Assembly (NCBI RefSeq): GCF_000429965.1
Contig: NZ_AUCW01000004.1
Coordinates: forward strand, 62,001-126,000
Direction of reading: 5' to 3'
DNA: 64,000 bases
Source: Desulfogranum mediterraneum DSM 13871
Lineage (GTDB): Bacteria; Desulfobacterota; Desulfobulbia; Desulfobulbales; Desulfobulbaceae
The position numbers and the translations under genes are program-made. How positions within the stretch are numbered: position 1 is the stretch's first letter; the number at the start of each line of letters is the position of its first letter. Below are positions 8,566-16,969 of this stretch, piece after piece. A model generated the notes under the pieces. It made no database searches. It was not told the origin of the DNA and saw nothing but the letters and a program-made list of their open reading frames with translations.

Positions 8566-10575
8566 TTACAAAAATGCATCATCCCCATCCTCTGTTTTGC
8601 TGAAGAGCCTCGCTATCTTAGCGAGCCTATCCGGTGCGCCCATCATATAGAGAATGTCGCCCGCTTCGAAAGTCATCTCAGTCTCCAGGTTTGTGATGGT
8701 TGCCTCTTCCCGACGGGTGGCGAGAATCGTGACACCGTGCTTTTTTCTCAATTCCAGCTCAGCCAGCGACTTACCCGCCAAGGGTGATCCTTCTTTGATA
8801 AGCATAGCGGTGACCTCAACCTCCTGCAGGTGCAGATCTAGTTGCGAGAATGAGCTGCTCTTTCGGTCGTGGCTGCGAAACTTTTCATAACCGTCAGCCC
8901 GGAGCTGGACTACCAACTCTTCGATCTTGTCACGGGGGACAAGATATTTGGCGAGGACGCGCGCGAAAATCTCCACTGAGGTCTCGAACTCTTCGGGGAT
9001 TACATCATCGGCCCCCAGCTTGTAGAGGGTCTCCATTTCTTTGAGGAACCTCGTCCTGACTATCAGGTGCGCCTTTTTGGCCAGCTTCCTGACGTTCTCG
9101 GTGATCCTTCTGGTAGAGGTAGGGTCGTTTATGGCGATGACTACCACCGTTGAGTCCTCGATTGAGGCATGGCGCAAGATCTCCTCGTGATTGGCGTCGC
9201 CGTAAAAGATAGGCTCTCCATTTTTACGCGCGCTTTTTACCGTGTCGGGCAACATCTCAATGATCAAGTATGGGATACCGGTCATTTTGGCTGCATGAGC
9301 TACGTTCCTTCCATTGAAACCGTAGCCTATTACCACCAGATGGTGCTTTAGCTTTCTTGCCATTTCCTTCGGCGGCTCGGGCAGGAGACCGGCTTTGAGC
9401 TTTCCGGGGAGCGGCAGACAAATGGCCAGATCCGCGATGCGCGGGGCAAGCCCGATAATGAAAGGCGTAGCCGCCATGGTCACCACGGTTGCCGACAGGA
9501 AGAGCTGATAGTTGTCGCTCAGCAAGCCGTGCCCCAACCCCACCTTCGATAGGATGAAGGAGAATTCACCTACCTGGCAGATGGATAGGCCCGCCAATAT
9601 CGCGCTCCGCAGCGGCAATCCCAACAATATCGATGCCCCTACGGAAACGGCCGATTTTAGCAGCAGAACTCCCACTGAAACAAGGAAGATCACGACGAGA
9701 TTGGCCACGAGGAAAGAGGTGTCTAAAAGCATCCCGATCGAGACGAAGAAGAAGCTGGTGAAGACGTCCCTAAAGGGCAGGATGTTGAACAGAGCTTGGT
9801 GGTTGTACTCCGATTCAGAAATAATTATCCCGGCAATGAAGGCGCCCAGAGCTAAAGAGAGCCCTACACTTGAGGTGAGCCAGGCGATGACAAGGCAGAT
9901 GGAGACCACGCAGAGGAGGAAGAGTTCCTTGCTGCCCGTGCGGGCGACCTGGTACAGGAGCCATGGGATGAACCACTTCGCTGCCATCAGGATGAGGGCG
10001 ATGATCCCGAGCCCCTCCGCCAAGAAGAAAATGAATTCTCCCTCCATCCCAGCGGGATTGTTCCCTGCCAGGAGTGGAGTGACGATAATCATAGGGACAA
10101 TTATAACATCCTGGAAGAGCAGTATTCCGAGTCCGGCCCTGCCGTGAGGTGCGTCCACCTCCGCCCTCTGCTGGATCAACCTGAGCACGATCGCCGTGCT
10201 GGAGAGCGAGATGAGGAATCCGATGAAGATTGCCTCTCTCGTGGGAAAGCCCAACCTGGTCGCGATGGCATAGGAGGACAGGATGGTAAAGAAGACTTGG
10301 AAGGAGCCACCGATGATAACCTGCTTCTTTATTTCAAGTAGTCTTTGAAACGAGAACTCTATTCCGATGGTGAAGAGCAGGAGGATGACGCCCACTTCGG
10401 CGAGGACCTCTACCTCGTGAACGGCGCCCACAAAACCAAACCCGTGGGGCCCGGCAATGATGCCCGTCAGGAGAAAACCCACTATCGCAGGGAGACGTAG
10501 AAAATGAAAGAGCAGCAAGACGATGACTGCGAGGCCTAGGATGATTACGATGTCGGTCAGCAGCAGAATTTCCAT
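8566..10575 (-). CDS. CPA2-family monovalent cation:proton antiporter with RCK (TrkA-N/TrkA-C) domains, KefB/KefC-like
   Basis: Inner-membrane K+(or Na+)/H+ antiporter of 669 aa, a typical size. Residues 1 to about 385 contain about a dozen hydrophobic segments of the Na+/H+ exchanger fold (GFLLTGIIAGPHGFGF, LLLFTIGIEFS, LFQDVIIVPMIIV, LALGAFIAGIIIS). About 410-530 is a Rossmann RCK domain with GYGFNG for NAD(H). About 580-660 is a TrkA-C domain (GSPLAGKSLAELELRKKHGV). The base composition is visibly lower in GC than the flanking operons. The gene lies alone between a broken GGDEF end and AT-rich DNA beside a tRNA, which suggests lateral acquisition. Role: potassium or pH homeostasis or electrophile stress. 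Confidence 0.88.
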   Translation of the reverse strand: MEILLLTDIVIILGLAVIVLLLFHFLRLPAIVGFLLTGIIAGPHGFGFVGAVHEVEVLAEVGVILLLFTIGIEFSFQRLLEIKKQVIIGGSFQVFFTILSSYAIATRLGFPTREAIFIGFLISLSSTAIVLRLIQQRAEVDAPHGRAGLGILLFQDVIIVPMIIVTPLLAGNNPAGMEGEFIFFLAEGLGIIALILMAAKWFIPWLLYQVARTGSKELFLLCVVSICLVIAWLTSSVGLSLALGAFIAGIIISESEYNHQALFNILPFRDVFTSFFFVSIGMLLDTSFLVANLVVIFLVSVGVLLLKSAVSVGASILLGLPLRSAILAGLSICQVGEFSFILSKVGLGHGLLSDNYQLFLSATVVTMAATPFIIGLAPRIADLAICLPLPGKLKAGLLPEPPKEMARKLKHHLVVIGYGFNGRNVAHAAKMTGIPYLIIEMLPDTVKSARKNGEPIFYGDANHEEILRHASIEDSTVVVIAINDPTSTRRITENVRKLAKKAHLIVRTRFLKEMETLYKLGADDVIPEEFETSVEIFARVLAKYLVPRDKIEELVVQLRADGYEKFRSHDRKSSSFSQLDLHLQEVEVTAMLIKEGSPLAGKSLAELELRKKHGVTILATRREEATITNLETEMTFEAGDILYMMGAPDRLAKIARLFSKTEDGDDAFL

Positions 10576-10706
10576 GCTTTCTCCCGATTTGATGTTAATC
10601 GCTAACCAAGGTAGTTATCTGAATTTCTAAACAGGTCTGGCATCTCGCATCTTGAACCACTTTTAAGCCCAATCCTCCTTAAAGATTAACATTATCCATC
10701 TGATTT

Positions 10707-10859
10707 TCAATAATTTCCTCGTCCTCGCAAAGACAAACCATCTAACGGTGAGGGCATTGAAGAAACGCCCGGTAATAACTTTTTACGGAACTTCTGAGGC
10801 GTGGCATAAAAACAGGCGCCATATAAAGCCAGCAGGACACTTAGCAAAATGATCGTCAT
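10707..10859 (-). CDS. Possible small membrane protein (50 aa), uncertain
   Basis: A minus-strand frame starting MTIILLSVLLALYGACFYAT encodes one hydrophobic segment followed by a basic tail (KFRKKLL) and ends 132 bp before the antiporter start on the same strand. A hydrophobic helix plus basic tail is typical of small membrane proteins. There is no clear ribosome site, and half of the frame lies inside an inverted-repeat structure, so it may be chance. Confidence 0.25.
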   Translation of the reverse strand: MTIILLSVLLALYGACFYATPQKFRKKLLPGVSSMPSPLDGLSLRGRGNY

Positions 10860-10876
10860 CGGGGTGTTCCGTAAAA
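10781..10876. repeat. 96-bp segment bounded by perfect 11-bp inverted repeats
   Basis: TTTTACGGAAC at 10781-10791 is the exact reverse complement of GTTCCGTAAAA at 10866-10876. The size and arrangement resemble a MITE or an insertion-sequence remnant. No transposase and no clear target duplication were seen. Confidence 0.5.
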
Positions 10877-10997
10877 GGCAGTGTATATAGCCGGTTCGGG
10901 TTCGGGTGATAATTTGTTGAGCAGAGGTTGGAGGACTACGATAATTTTTTTTTTGGTTTGAAAGGTCTTTTTTTTAACCACTTGCAGTAAGTGTATG

Positions 10998-11113
10998 GGC
11001 ATCGGTTTAATTACCTCGAAATATTAGCAACTCGAGCCAACCGAGAGGAGGGAACCAAGTAGCCTGACTGACAATTGCCAATGCTAATATTTGAATACTG
11101 AACAGCCGATGCC
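10998..11113. repeat. 116-bp symmetric foldback element
   Basis: Two nested perfect inverted pairs lie at equal distances. Outer arms are GGCATCGG (10998-11005) and CCGATGCC (11106-11113). Inner arms are AAATATTAGCA (11019-11029) and TGCTAATATTT (11082-11092). Exactly 13 nt separate outer from inner arm on each side, which argues for one element rather than chance. Confidence 0.55.
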
Positions 11114-11640
11114 TGTTAACCTTCTTCCTGTTAAGGTTTCTGCATAAAATACGGTACAAAATCATACCCTGCCAAAGTCAAGATTGTTCCACTAAACCAG
11201 AACTTCGGTTTTACCGTGGATAAAAAAGCTGTGGTTACCCCGAAGCCATTGCAACGCCACGTCTTCCCAGCGAATAAAGCACAAGCACACCTGCCACACT
11301 GCGGTAAACAGAATTTATCATATAAGTTCGTAATGTTACACGCCAACAACATCGTACAATTTATTCAAAGACTAGATGGACTTTTGGTGGAATTTCTTTC
11401 CGAAACTAGGTTTTTTTGGACGGATGCCCAAGGGATAACCAGGAGGGAAACAGGGAAATAGTGGAGGTGGAGCCTATTTCTCAGCAACACACGCCAGGAA
11501 CAGGGGGAGCAATTTCTGATGTCGCCTGGCCCATTGTCTGCCGGGTTCACTGTCACCCCTACCGCAGCCGGCAAAACCCCACCCTGACCAAACAGCAGCC
11601 TGGAGGCAGAGTAAGAATTGGCCCAGTCCCTATGAACAAG

Positions 11641-11678
11641 AAAAGCCCCTGGGGGTGTATCCCCAGGGGCTTTTTTTT
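11641..11678. terminator. Strong bidirectional terminator next to tRNA-Pro
   Basis: Left arm AAAAGCCCCTGGGG (11641-11654), loop GTGTAT, right arm CCCCAGGGGCTTTT, with eight T at 11671-11678. In the minus direction the A tract gives T residues after the stem, so it can end the tRNA transcript. In the plus direction it is also a complete terminator, although no plus-strand gene is recognised before it. Confidence 0.85.
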
Positions 11679-11778
11679 ATTTCTGAACCTTGCTATCAAC
11701 GCAACCTATGCGCAATCTATGTGCGCCACGTTATGCTCGGTACCTCTAACCACATACAGTTACAGGTTTTTTTATTTG

Positions 11779-11855
11779 TGGTCGGGAAGAGAGGATTTGA
11801 ACCTCCGACCCCGGCGTCCCGAACGCCGTGCTCTACCAGACTGAGCCACTTCCCG
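11779..11855 (-). tRNA. tRNA-Pro, anticodon CGG
   Basis: A 77-nt cloverleaf on the minus strand. The acceptor stem is CGGGAAG / CTTCCCG with discriminator A, and the terminal CCA is encoded (complement of 11779-11781). The D arm is GCTC...GAGC, the anticodon stem CGGCG / CGCCG encloses TTCGGGA (anticodon CGG), and the T arm contains GGTTCAAATCC. Its 3' end faces the AT-rich region, the usual side for integration events. Confidence 0.95.
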
Positions 11856-11947
11856 ACATTATCTTACCTTACCAGAAAGGAAAAACTAAACAACCGACAG
11901 GGTCTACATCAGCTGCTTTTCTTAAAACACTTGGGCAGTACGAATTT

Positions 11948-12220
11948 CTACTCTACAGCGTCCGCAAGCTTGCTGCCAGGCTTAAACTTGGCCACTGTTT
12001 TTGCCGGAATCTCAATCATGTCGCCTGTTCTGGGATTTTTGGCCTTGCGCGCTGAACGATCTACGGTGGAAAATGTACCAAAACCGACCAGAGTGACTTT
12101 ATCGCCCTTGGCAAGGGCATCGGTGATGGACATAAGCATTCCATTTAATGCCTTTTCGGCGGCAGCCTTACTGATGTCAGCTGCTCCGGCCATGGCTTCT
12201 ACGAGTTCCTTTTTGTTCAT
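11948..12220 (-). CDS. hup: HU-family nucleoid DNA-binding protein
   Basis: A 90-aa HU-type histone-like protein, full length for the family, that binds and bends DNA as a dimer. It shows the standard layout: MNKKELVEAMA start, dimerisation helices, GFGTF, then the arm RSARKAKNPRTGDMIEIPA and the final KFKPGSKLADAV. The ATG at 12220 has GGGAGGGAAG just upstream. It is expressed from its own region; tRNA-Pro lies 92 bp downstream in the same direction. Confidence 0.95.
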   Translation of the reverse strand: MNKKELVEAMAGAADISKAAAEKALNGMLMSITDALAKGDKVTLVGFGTFSTVDRSARKAKNPRTGDMIEIPAKTVAKFKPGSKLADAVE

Positions 12221-12297
12221 TCTTCCCTCCCAATGTTTTTAACACTGCCGTAACGCTCAAGTTTATTCCCAAGCCGGCACCCGTCGACGACTCGGAA

Positions 12298-12326
12298 AGT
12301 TAAATAAACTTTCATTTCTTTGTCAA
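12298..12326 (-). promoter_or_regulatory. Candidate promoter of the HU gene
   Basis: On the minus strand a perfect TTGACA (complement of 12321-12326) is followed 17 bp later by TTAACT (complement of 12298-12303), a weak -10 match. The surroundings are AT-rich, as expected for a strongly expressed HU gene. Confidence 0.4.
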
Positions 12327-12401
12327 AGGAAAAAAGTTTTTTTTCTCGACTCGAATCCCCATTAGAACAGGCTTTCAGCCCCCTCTCCTCCAAAGCGTAT
12401 T

Positions 12402-13202
12402 TTATCTGCCCGCCAAATCCAGATAGACTTTTTTTATGCCCTGGGAATTGAAAAAACGAAGGAGCGCTATCCGCAGATCCGGGTTGGCCAGCTTGGCCAG
12501 ATCCGCCTGGGCCAGTTGCAGATAGACAACATCCTTACCGTCCCTGTCCATACCTACCCGGCACTCCTGGAAGCCAAAGTGAGCCACCCCCTGTTCCCAG
12601 GCGGCAATCTTTCCGATTCTGCCGGCAGTTAGCTCCAGGCCATGGGGGATACGCGTGGCCAGACAGGAGGCGGAAGGCAGCTCCCAGCTGCTCAGGCCGA
12701 GTTGACGACTCTGTTCCCGGATATCTGCCTTGTCCAGTCCTGCGTCCACGAACGGTGTCTTCACCCCCAACTCATGGATCGCCCGCAGACCGGGACGATG
12801 GCTCTTAAGATCATCGCTATTGGTCCCATCTATCAGGATGGAGAAATTTTTCCTCTCCATGACCTCACGGAAGGTCTTGTAGATACGGAGTTTACAGACG
12901 TAACAGCGATCCTCACGGTTGGCGACAAACTCTTTCCAGGACAGGGGCTGCAGCTCAACCACCTCCATCTCCACCCCCAGAGGGTAGCCGTTATCCCTTA
13001 ACCAGTTTCCGGCCCGCTCAACCTCCTGGGCGGTGAGCAGTGCAGAGTGGCCAAAGAGGAGCAGCACATTACCGGCACCCAGGGTGTCCAGGGCACACTT
13101 TACCAGCAGCGAGCTGTCCACCCCTCCGGAAAAGGCGACGGCCACCCGGCCATAGCCGAGGAGAGCACTACGCAGTTGTTCTATTTTTTCATGGAGTTGC
13201 AA
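12402..13202 (-). CDS. larE: LarE-type ATP-dependent sulfur transferase (Ni-pincer cofactor synthesis)
   Basis: PP-loop ATPase of 266 aa. In the Lar pathway LarE adds sulfur to the pyridinium dicarboxylate precursor of the nickel-pincer nucleotide cofactor of lactate racemase. The PP-loop SGGVDSS is at 25-31. Cys180 in SASCLATRIPHG aligns with the sacrificial cysteine of LarE. Two more cysteines, CYVC at 100-103, make a possible three-Cys set that in some LarE homologues holds a [4Fe-4S] cluster and allows catalytic turnover. LarA, LarB and LarC are not in the window, so lactate racemisation is only suggested. The lactate dehydrogenases for both enantiomers nearby make that role attractive. 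Confidence 0.85.
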   Translation of the reverse strand: MQLHEKIEQLRSALLGYGRVAVAFSGGVDSSLLVKCALDTLGAGNVLLLFGHSALLTAQEVERAGNWLRDNGYPLGVEMEVVELQPLSWKEFVANREDRCYVCKLRIYKTFREVMERKNFSILIDGTNSDDLKSHRPGLRAIHELGVKTPFVDAGLDKADIREQSRQLGLSSWELPSASCLATRIPHGLELTAGRIGKIAAWEQGVAHFGFQECRVGMDRDGKDVVYLQLAQADLAKLANPDLRIALLRFFNSQGIKKVYLDLAGR

Positions 13203-13692
13203 CGAAGCACCTCTTCCGCTGAAATTGACGCTGTTGACAGAATCTGCTGCCGCTGCCGGGCCTGATCCTGATCAAGCCCACCGCTGGCTGACTCTTTCCA
13301 GACGCTGTCGACCGGCCTGATGGAGCCGCAACCATGCAGTACTTTTAACACCCCTGCAACCATTTTCAAATTTTTCTTTTCAATGCGCAGCAAATACTAT
13401 AGATTCCTAAGGACTCGCTCTTAGCCCCTTTTTTCGGCTTCGCAGCGACCCGGGTTACCACAGCGTTTCCACGGGCAATAAGGCCACCTTGAAAAATCGC
13501 TTTTTCTTCCAATCTCTACGCTATGACCTAAATTTTATCCTCGGGATATCCGTTATTTACCTGCGGTGAATGCCTGCGCCAAAATTTTCGCCATGCCTCG
13601 ATCTTGATCGAAACGTCACATATTTCAAAGTAGCCATAAAGCAGTCGTCCCTCTTTTTCCCTGCTAATACTACCTCTTACACTGAGACCTTT
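13203..13692. other. Divergent intergenic region with repeat copy 2
   Basis: 490 bp between larE (minus) and pheA (plus). It contains repeat copy 2 (13481-13636), which ends only 56 bp before the pheA start and so forms part of its leader. No attenuator-type leader peptide was recognised and no gene is supported. Confidence 0.55.
13481..13636 (+). repeat. Dispersed ~140-bp intergenic repeat, copy 2
   Basis: Begins AGGCCACCTTGAAAAATCGC and ends ATTTCAAAGTAGCC. It shares GCTTTTTCTTCCAATCTC, AATTTTATCCTCGGGATATC, CCAAAATTTT and CTTGATCGAAA with copy 1 in the same order and orientation. It is about 13 bp longer than copy 1 because of the middle segment. Confidence 0.8.
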
Positions 13693-14790
13693 ATGGACCA
13701 ACGAGCAGATATCTCTCAGGTACGAAATCGCATCGATGCCATTGACAATACCATTCTTGAGCTGTTGAAAGAGCGTCTGGAGTGCGCCAAGAGCATCGGC
13801 AAACTGAAGAATGAAACCAAACGGGCCAAATGGGACCCGCAACGGGAACTGGAAATCTACCAACGACTCAGGGAGCACAACCAGGAAATCTTTCCCGACA
13901 AGGCCCTGCATGCCATCTTTCACGAGATCATCACCACCTGTCGGCTGTCCCAGCGTAAGGCCATCGTCGCCTACCTGGGACCTGAGGCCACCTTTACCCA
14001 CCAGGCAGGGGTAAAGTACTTTGGCCAATCCGCTGCATACCGTCCCCTGGAGTCCATTGTCGAGGTCTTTCAGGAGGTGGAAAAGGAGCGCGTCCAGTAC
14101 GGAATCGTGCCCGTGGAAAACTCCATAGAGGGTGCGGTCACCTCCTGCCTGGACTCCTTTCTCAACTACAATGTCCAGATCTGCGGGGAGCTCCAACTGC
14201 CCATCACCCACAATCTGGTCTGCCGCTCCGGCAACATCGAAGACATCAAGACCGTGGCCTCCCATGCCCAAGGCCTGGCCCAGTGTCGCGAGTGGCTGGC
14301 GAAAAATATGCCAGGAACCCCTACCCTGCCGGTCTTTTCCACCGGTGCTGCCGCCGAGATGGCCGCAGAAGATCCGGAGATCGGCGCCATTGCCTCCAGC
14401 CTGGCGGTTACCACCTATGACCTCCAGGTGGTGGTCAAGGGGATTGAAGATTACCAGGGCAACACCACCCGCTTCCTGGTCCTGGGCAAGAAATCGCCCC
14501 AGAAGAGTGGTGCCGACAAGACCTCGGTTCTCCTGGGGCTGATCAACCGCCCGGGTGCCCTCAACGAGATCCTCACCATCCTCTCTGCCAAGAACATTGA
14601 CCTGGCCAAGATCGAGTCCAGACCCACCAAGGGTAAACAGTGGAAGTACCTCTTTTTCCTGGACATGATCGGTCACATGGATGATCCGGTCATCCATGAG
14701 GCCTGCAACATCCTCAAACAGATCTGTGCCTACTTTGAATGGCTGGGCTCCTACCCCAGGGCCGACAACATCGACTTTAACGGCAGCTGA
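13693..14790 (+). CDS. pheA: Bifunctional chorismate mutase / prephenate dehydratase (P-protein)
   Basis: Converts chorismate to prephenate and then to phenylpyruvate for phenylalanine synthesis. It is 365 aa from the ATG at 13693. Residues 1 to about 85 form an AroQ chorismate mutase (RNRIDAIDNTILELLKERL). The prephenate dehydratase domain follows, with YLGPEATFTHQA, the PVENSIEGAV motif, NTTRFLVLG and the TTRF catalytic block. A C-terminal ACT domain (LGLINRPGALNEIL, KIESRP) provides feedback inhibition by phenylalanine; the ESRP motif is present. The ribosome site is weak. A longer frame upstream runs into the repeat and is rejected. Confidence 0.93.
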   Translation: MDQRADISQVRNRIDAIDNTILELLKERLECAKSIGKLKNETKRAKWDPQRELEIYQRLREHNQEIFPDKALHAIFHEIITTCRLSQRKAIVAYLGPEATFTHQAGVKYFGQSAAYRPLESIVEVFQEVEKERVQYGIVPVENSIEGAVTSCLDSFLNYNVQICGELQLPITHNLVCRSGNIEDIKTVASHAQGLAQCREWLAKNMPGTPTLPVFSTGAAAEMAAEDPEIGAIASSLAVTTYDLQVVVKGIEDYQGNTTRFLVLGKKSPQKSGADKTSVLLGLINRPGALNEILTILSAKNIDLAKIESRPTKGKQWKYLFFLDMIGHMDDPVIHEACNILKQICAYFEWLGSYPRADNIDFNGS

Positions 14791-14797
14791 GTCAATG

Positions 14798-14835
14798 GCT
14801 GCAGGCCAGGGCTCTTTCGGGCCCTGGCCTGCAGC
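14798..14835 (+). terminator. Hairpin after pheA
   Basis: Perfect 15-bp stem GCTGCAGGCCAGGGC / GCCCTGGCCTGCAGC with an 8-nt loop, directly after the pheA stop. No T run follows, so it may end transcription weakly or only stabilise the mRNA. Confidence 0.5.
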
Positions 14836-15012
14836 TGCCGCTGCCACTGGCTGGAGAGTTCTCATGGGAACCCCCGAGACAAGGGCCCCCTCCTCGGCCT
14901 TCCCGGCGCACAGCCTGAACAGAACCCGCACCATCGACCGGCCCTCTTGCAGAGGCCCCCTTCTCCAACCTCATGTCATCCTTCAACCAGCTCCACCTGC
15001 AGAGAACCAACC

Positions 15013-16848
15013 ATGCCACCACTTCTTAGCTGCCGAAACCTGAGCAAGGCCTTTGGCGCCCAGACCCTCTTTTCCGACATCAGCCTCAACCTCCACCCCG
15101 GCGACCGGGCCGGTCTGATCGGGCCCAACGGTTCGGGTAAGTCCACCCTCTTAAAGATCCTCTGCAATCTCACGGACAGCGATGCCGGTGAGATCACCCT
15201 CCAAAAACACACCCGGATCAGCTACGTGGCCCAGGAGGATCTCTTTCTAGAGGAACGCAACTGCGTGGACAACCTCTACGAGAGCGTCAAAGAGCTGGAT
15301 ATCGATCAGGCCGAGCAGTACAACCGGATCTATGCCGTCCTCAGCCGCGCCGAGTTCACGGATCAGGAAGCCGCGGTCAAGGATCTCTCCGGGGGCTGGC
15401 GTAAGCGGCTGGCCATCTGCCGCGCCCTGGTGGTCCATCCCGAGGTACTGGTGATGGATGAGCCGACCAACCACCTGGACATCGAGGGCATCATCTGGCT
15501 GGAGAAACTCCTCCGGGCCAACCTGCCCGAGTCACCCTCTGCCCTGTTGATGGTCAGCCATGACCGCCGATTCCTGGAAAACACCGCCAACCGGATCATC
15601 GAACTGGGTCCCATCTATCCCCAGGGTTCCCTGGAGGTCAAGGGCAGCTATGCCGACTTTCTGGAGCAGAAGGCCACCTTCCTTGAGCAGCAACACGCCA
15701 TGGAGGAGCGGCTGAGCAACAAGGTCCGGCGGGAAACCGAGTGGCTCCGCAGGGGGCCGAAGGCCAGAACCACCAAGGCCAAGTTCCGGATCGACGAGGC
15801 CGGCCGACTCCAGGATGAACTCTCCGATGTCCGCAGCAGAAACCGGGCCCAGGGCAGCGTGGGGATCAAATTTGAAGCCACCAACCGCAAGACCAAGAAG
15901 CTGCTGAGCTGCAAGGCCATCTCCAAGGGGTATGGTGCCAGCCCTCTGTTCGAGGGGCTGAACCTTACCCTGACCCCCGGGGTTCGTCTGGGCCTGCTGG
16001 GACGCAACGGCACGGGCAAATCCACCCTGATGCAGCTGCTTGCAGCCGCAGCCGAAGAGGACGGCCCCAGGCCGGACAGCGGGAGCATCGCCACCGCCGA
16101 TAAGGTTCGGATCGTCAGCTTTGACCAGCGCCGTGAACAGCTGGACAAGTCGGTCACCCTGCGCAGGGCCCTGGCCCCGGACGGTGACTCGGTCACCTAT
16201 CAGGAGCGCAGCATCCATGTGGTCTCCTGGGCCAAGCGCTTCCTCTTTCGTCCCGACCAACTCGACACCCCGGTCCACCGCCTCTCCGGTGGTGAACAGG
16301 CCCGGATCCTGATCGCCAGGCTGATGCTCAAGCCCGCCGACATCCTCCTCCTGGATGAACCGACCAATGACCTGGACATCCCCTCCCTGGATGTCCTGGA
16401 GGAGAGCCTTGCCGAATTTCCCGGGACCCTGGTGCTGGTTTCCCATGACCGCTTCCTCCTGGACCAGGTCTGCAACACCATCCTCGGCTTTGACGGCAGG
16501 GGCGGCATCGGCTTTTTTGCCGATTTTGAGCAGTGGCTCGCGGCCCTGGAGGCCCTGGAAAAGCCTGCAGGTAAGGAGGAGAGGCCGGCCCCGGCTCCGG
16601 CCAAAAAGAACAAACCCCGGCCCGGCAAGCTCTCCTACCTGGATCAGCGGGAATATGAGCAGATGGAAGAGACCATCATGCTCCGGGAAGAGCGGCTGGA
16701 GGAGCTGGTGGGCCTGATGGCCTCCTCCGAGGCGGCCTCGGATCCTGAACAGCTCCAGGAGTACTGGCAGGAGCAACAGCAACTCCAGTCCGAGGTGGAA
16801 CAACTCTACAGCCGCTGGGATGAACTGGAGCAACGGAAACTCGGTTGA
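15013..16848 (+). CDS. uup: ABC-F family ATPase, Uup-like
   Basis: Soluble twin-ATPase protein of 611 aa from the ATG at 15013, with no transmembrane part. Both ATPase halves are complete: Walker A GPNGSGKST and GRNGTGKST, signatures LSGGW and LSGGE, Walker B MDEPTNHLD and LDEPTNDLD. The interdomain linker carries RREVEWLRRG-like basic residues typical of ABC-F. The last ~75 residues are a Glu- and Gln-rich coiled coil (YEQMEETIMLREERLEELV), the Uup C-terminal DNA-binding type domain. The known roles of the family are in ribosome-associated translation relief and transposon excision stability. Its final codons overlap a promoter for the next operon. Confidence 0.9.
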   Translation: MPPLLSCRNLSKAFGAQTLFSDISLNLHPGDRAGLIGPNGSGKSTLLKILCNLTDSDAGEITLQKHTRISYVAQEDLFLEERNCVDNLYESVKELDIDQAEQYNRIYAVLSRAEFTDQEAAVKDLSGGWRKRLAICRALVVHPEVLVMDEPTNHLDIEGIIWLEKLLRANLPESPSALLMVSHDRRFLENTANRIIELGPIYPQGSLEVKGSYADFLEQKATFLEQQHAMEERLSNKVRRETEWLRRGPKARTTKAKFRIDEAGRLQDELSDVRSRNRAQGSVGIKFEATNRKTKKLLSCKAISKGYGASPLFEGLNLTLTPGVRLGLLGRNGTGKSTLMQLLAAAAEEDGPRPDSGSIATADKVRIVSFDQRREQLDKSVTLRRALAPDGDSVTYQERSIHVVSWAKRFLFRPDQLDTPVHRLSGGEQARILIARLMLKPADILLLDEPTNDLDIPSLDVLEESLAEFPGTLVLVSHDRFLLDQVCNTILGFDGRGGIGFFADFEQWLAALEALEKPAGKEERPAPAPAKKNKPRPGKLSYLDQREYEQMEETIMLREERLEELVGLMASSEAASDPEQLQEYWQEQQQLQSEVEQLYSRWDELEQRKLG

Positions 16849-16873
16849 CACACCATGGCATTTCATATATATC
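16845..16873 (+). promoter_or_regulatory. Sigma70-type promoter of the amino-acid transport operon
   Basis: TTGACA (16845-16850) overlaps the uup stop codon. A 17-bp spacer is followed by TATATC (16868-16873) in an AT-rich patch. It is 97 bp before the next start codon and gives the downstream seven-kilobase operon its own promoter. Confidence 0.65.
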
Positions 16874-16969
16874 AGGGCTGGAAATGCAGCGCGGCAGCGC
16901 GGTCTGCCCATGCTCCATCCTGAGCAAAGATGCTGCCATGCCCCAACAACTTAACCAAGGAACCGACCA

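Larger units (their letters stand above)
10576..11778. other. AT-rich, probably foreign intergenic region
   Basis: About 1.2 kb between the antiporter start and tRNA-Pro, clearly AT-richer than the rest of the window. It contains a possible small ORF (10707-10859), an 11-bp inverted pair (10781-10791 / 10866-10876), a symmetric 116-bp foldback (10998-11113), an imperfect hairpin (11203-11245) and a strong terminator (11641-11678). Overlapping frames at 11131-11352 (minus) and 11216-11461 (plus) match no family I recognise and are not called. Confidence 0.55.

Noticed and set aside
11131-11461. Overlapping open frames on both strands (73 and 81 aa) in the AT-rich region
   Set aside because: Neither has a ribosome site or recognisable motif, and they lie over an imperfect hairpin (11203-11245).
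11779-11855. tRNA-Pro considered as an att site with an island to its left
   Set aside because: No second copy of the tRNA 3' end and no integrase gene were found in the window, so an integrative element cannot be claimed.
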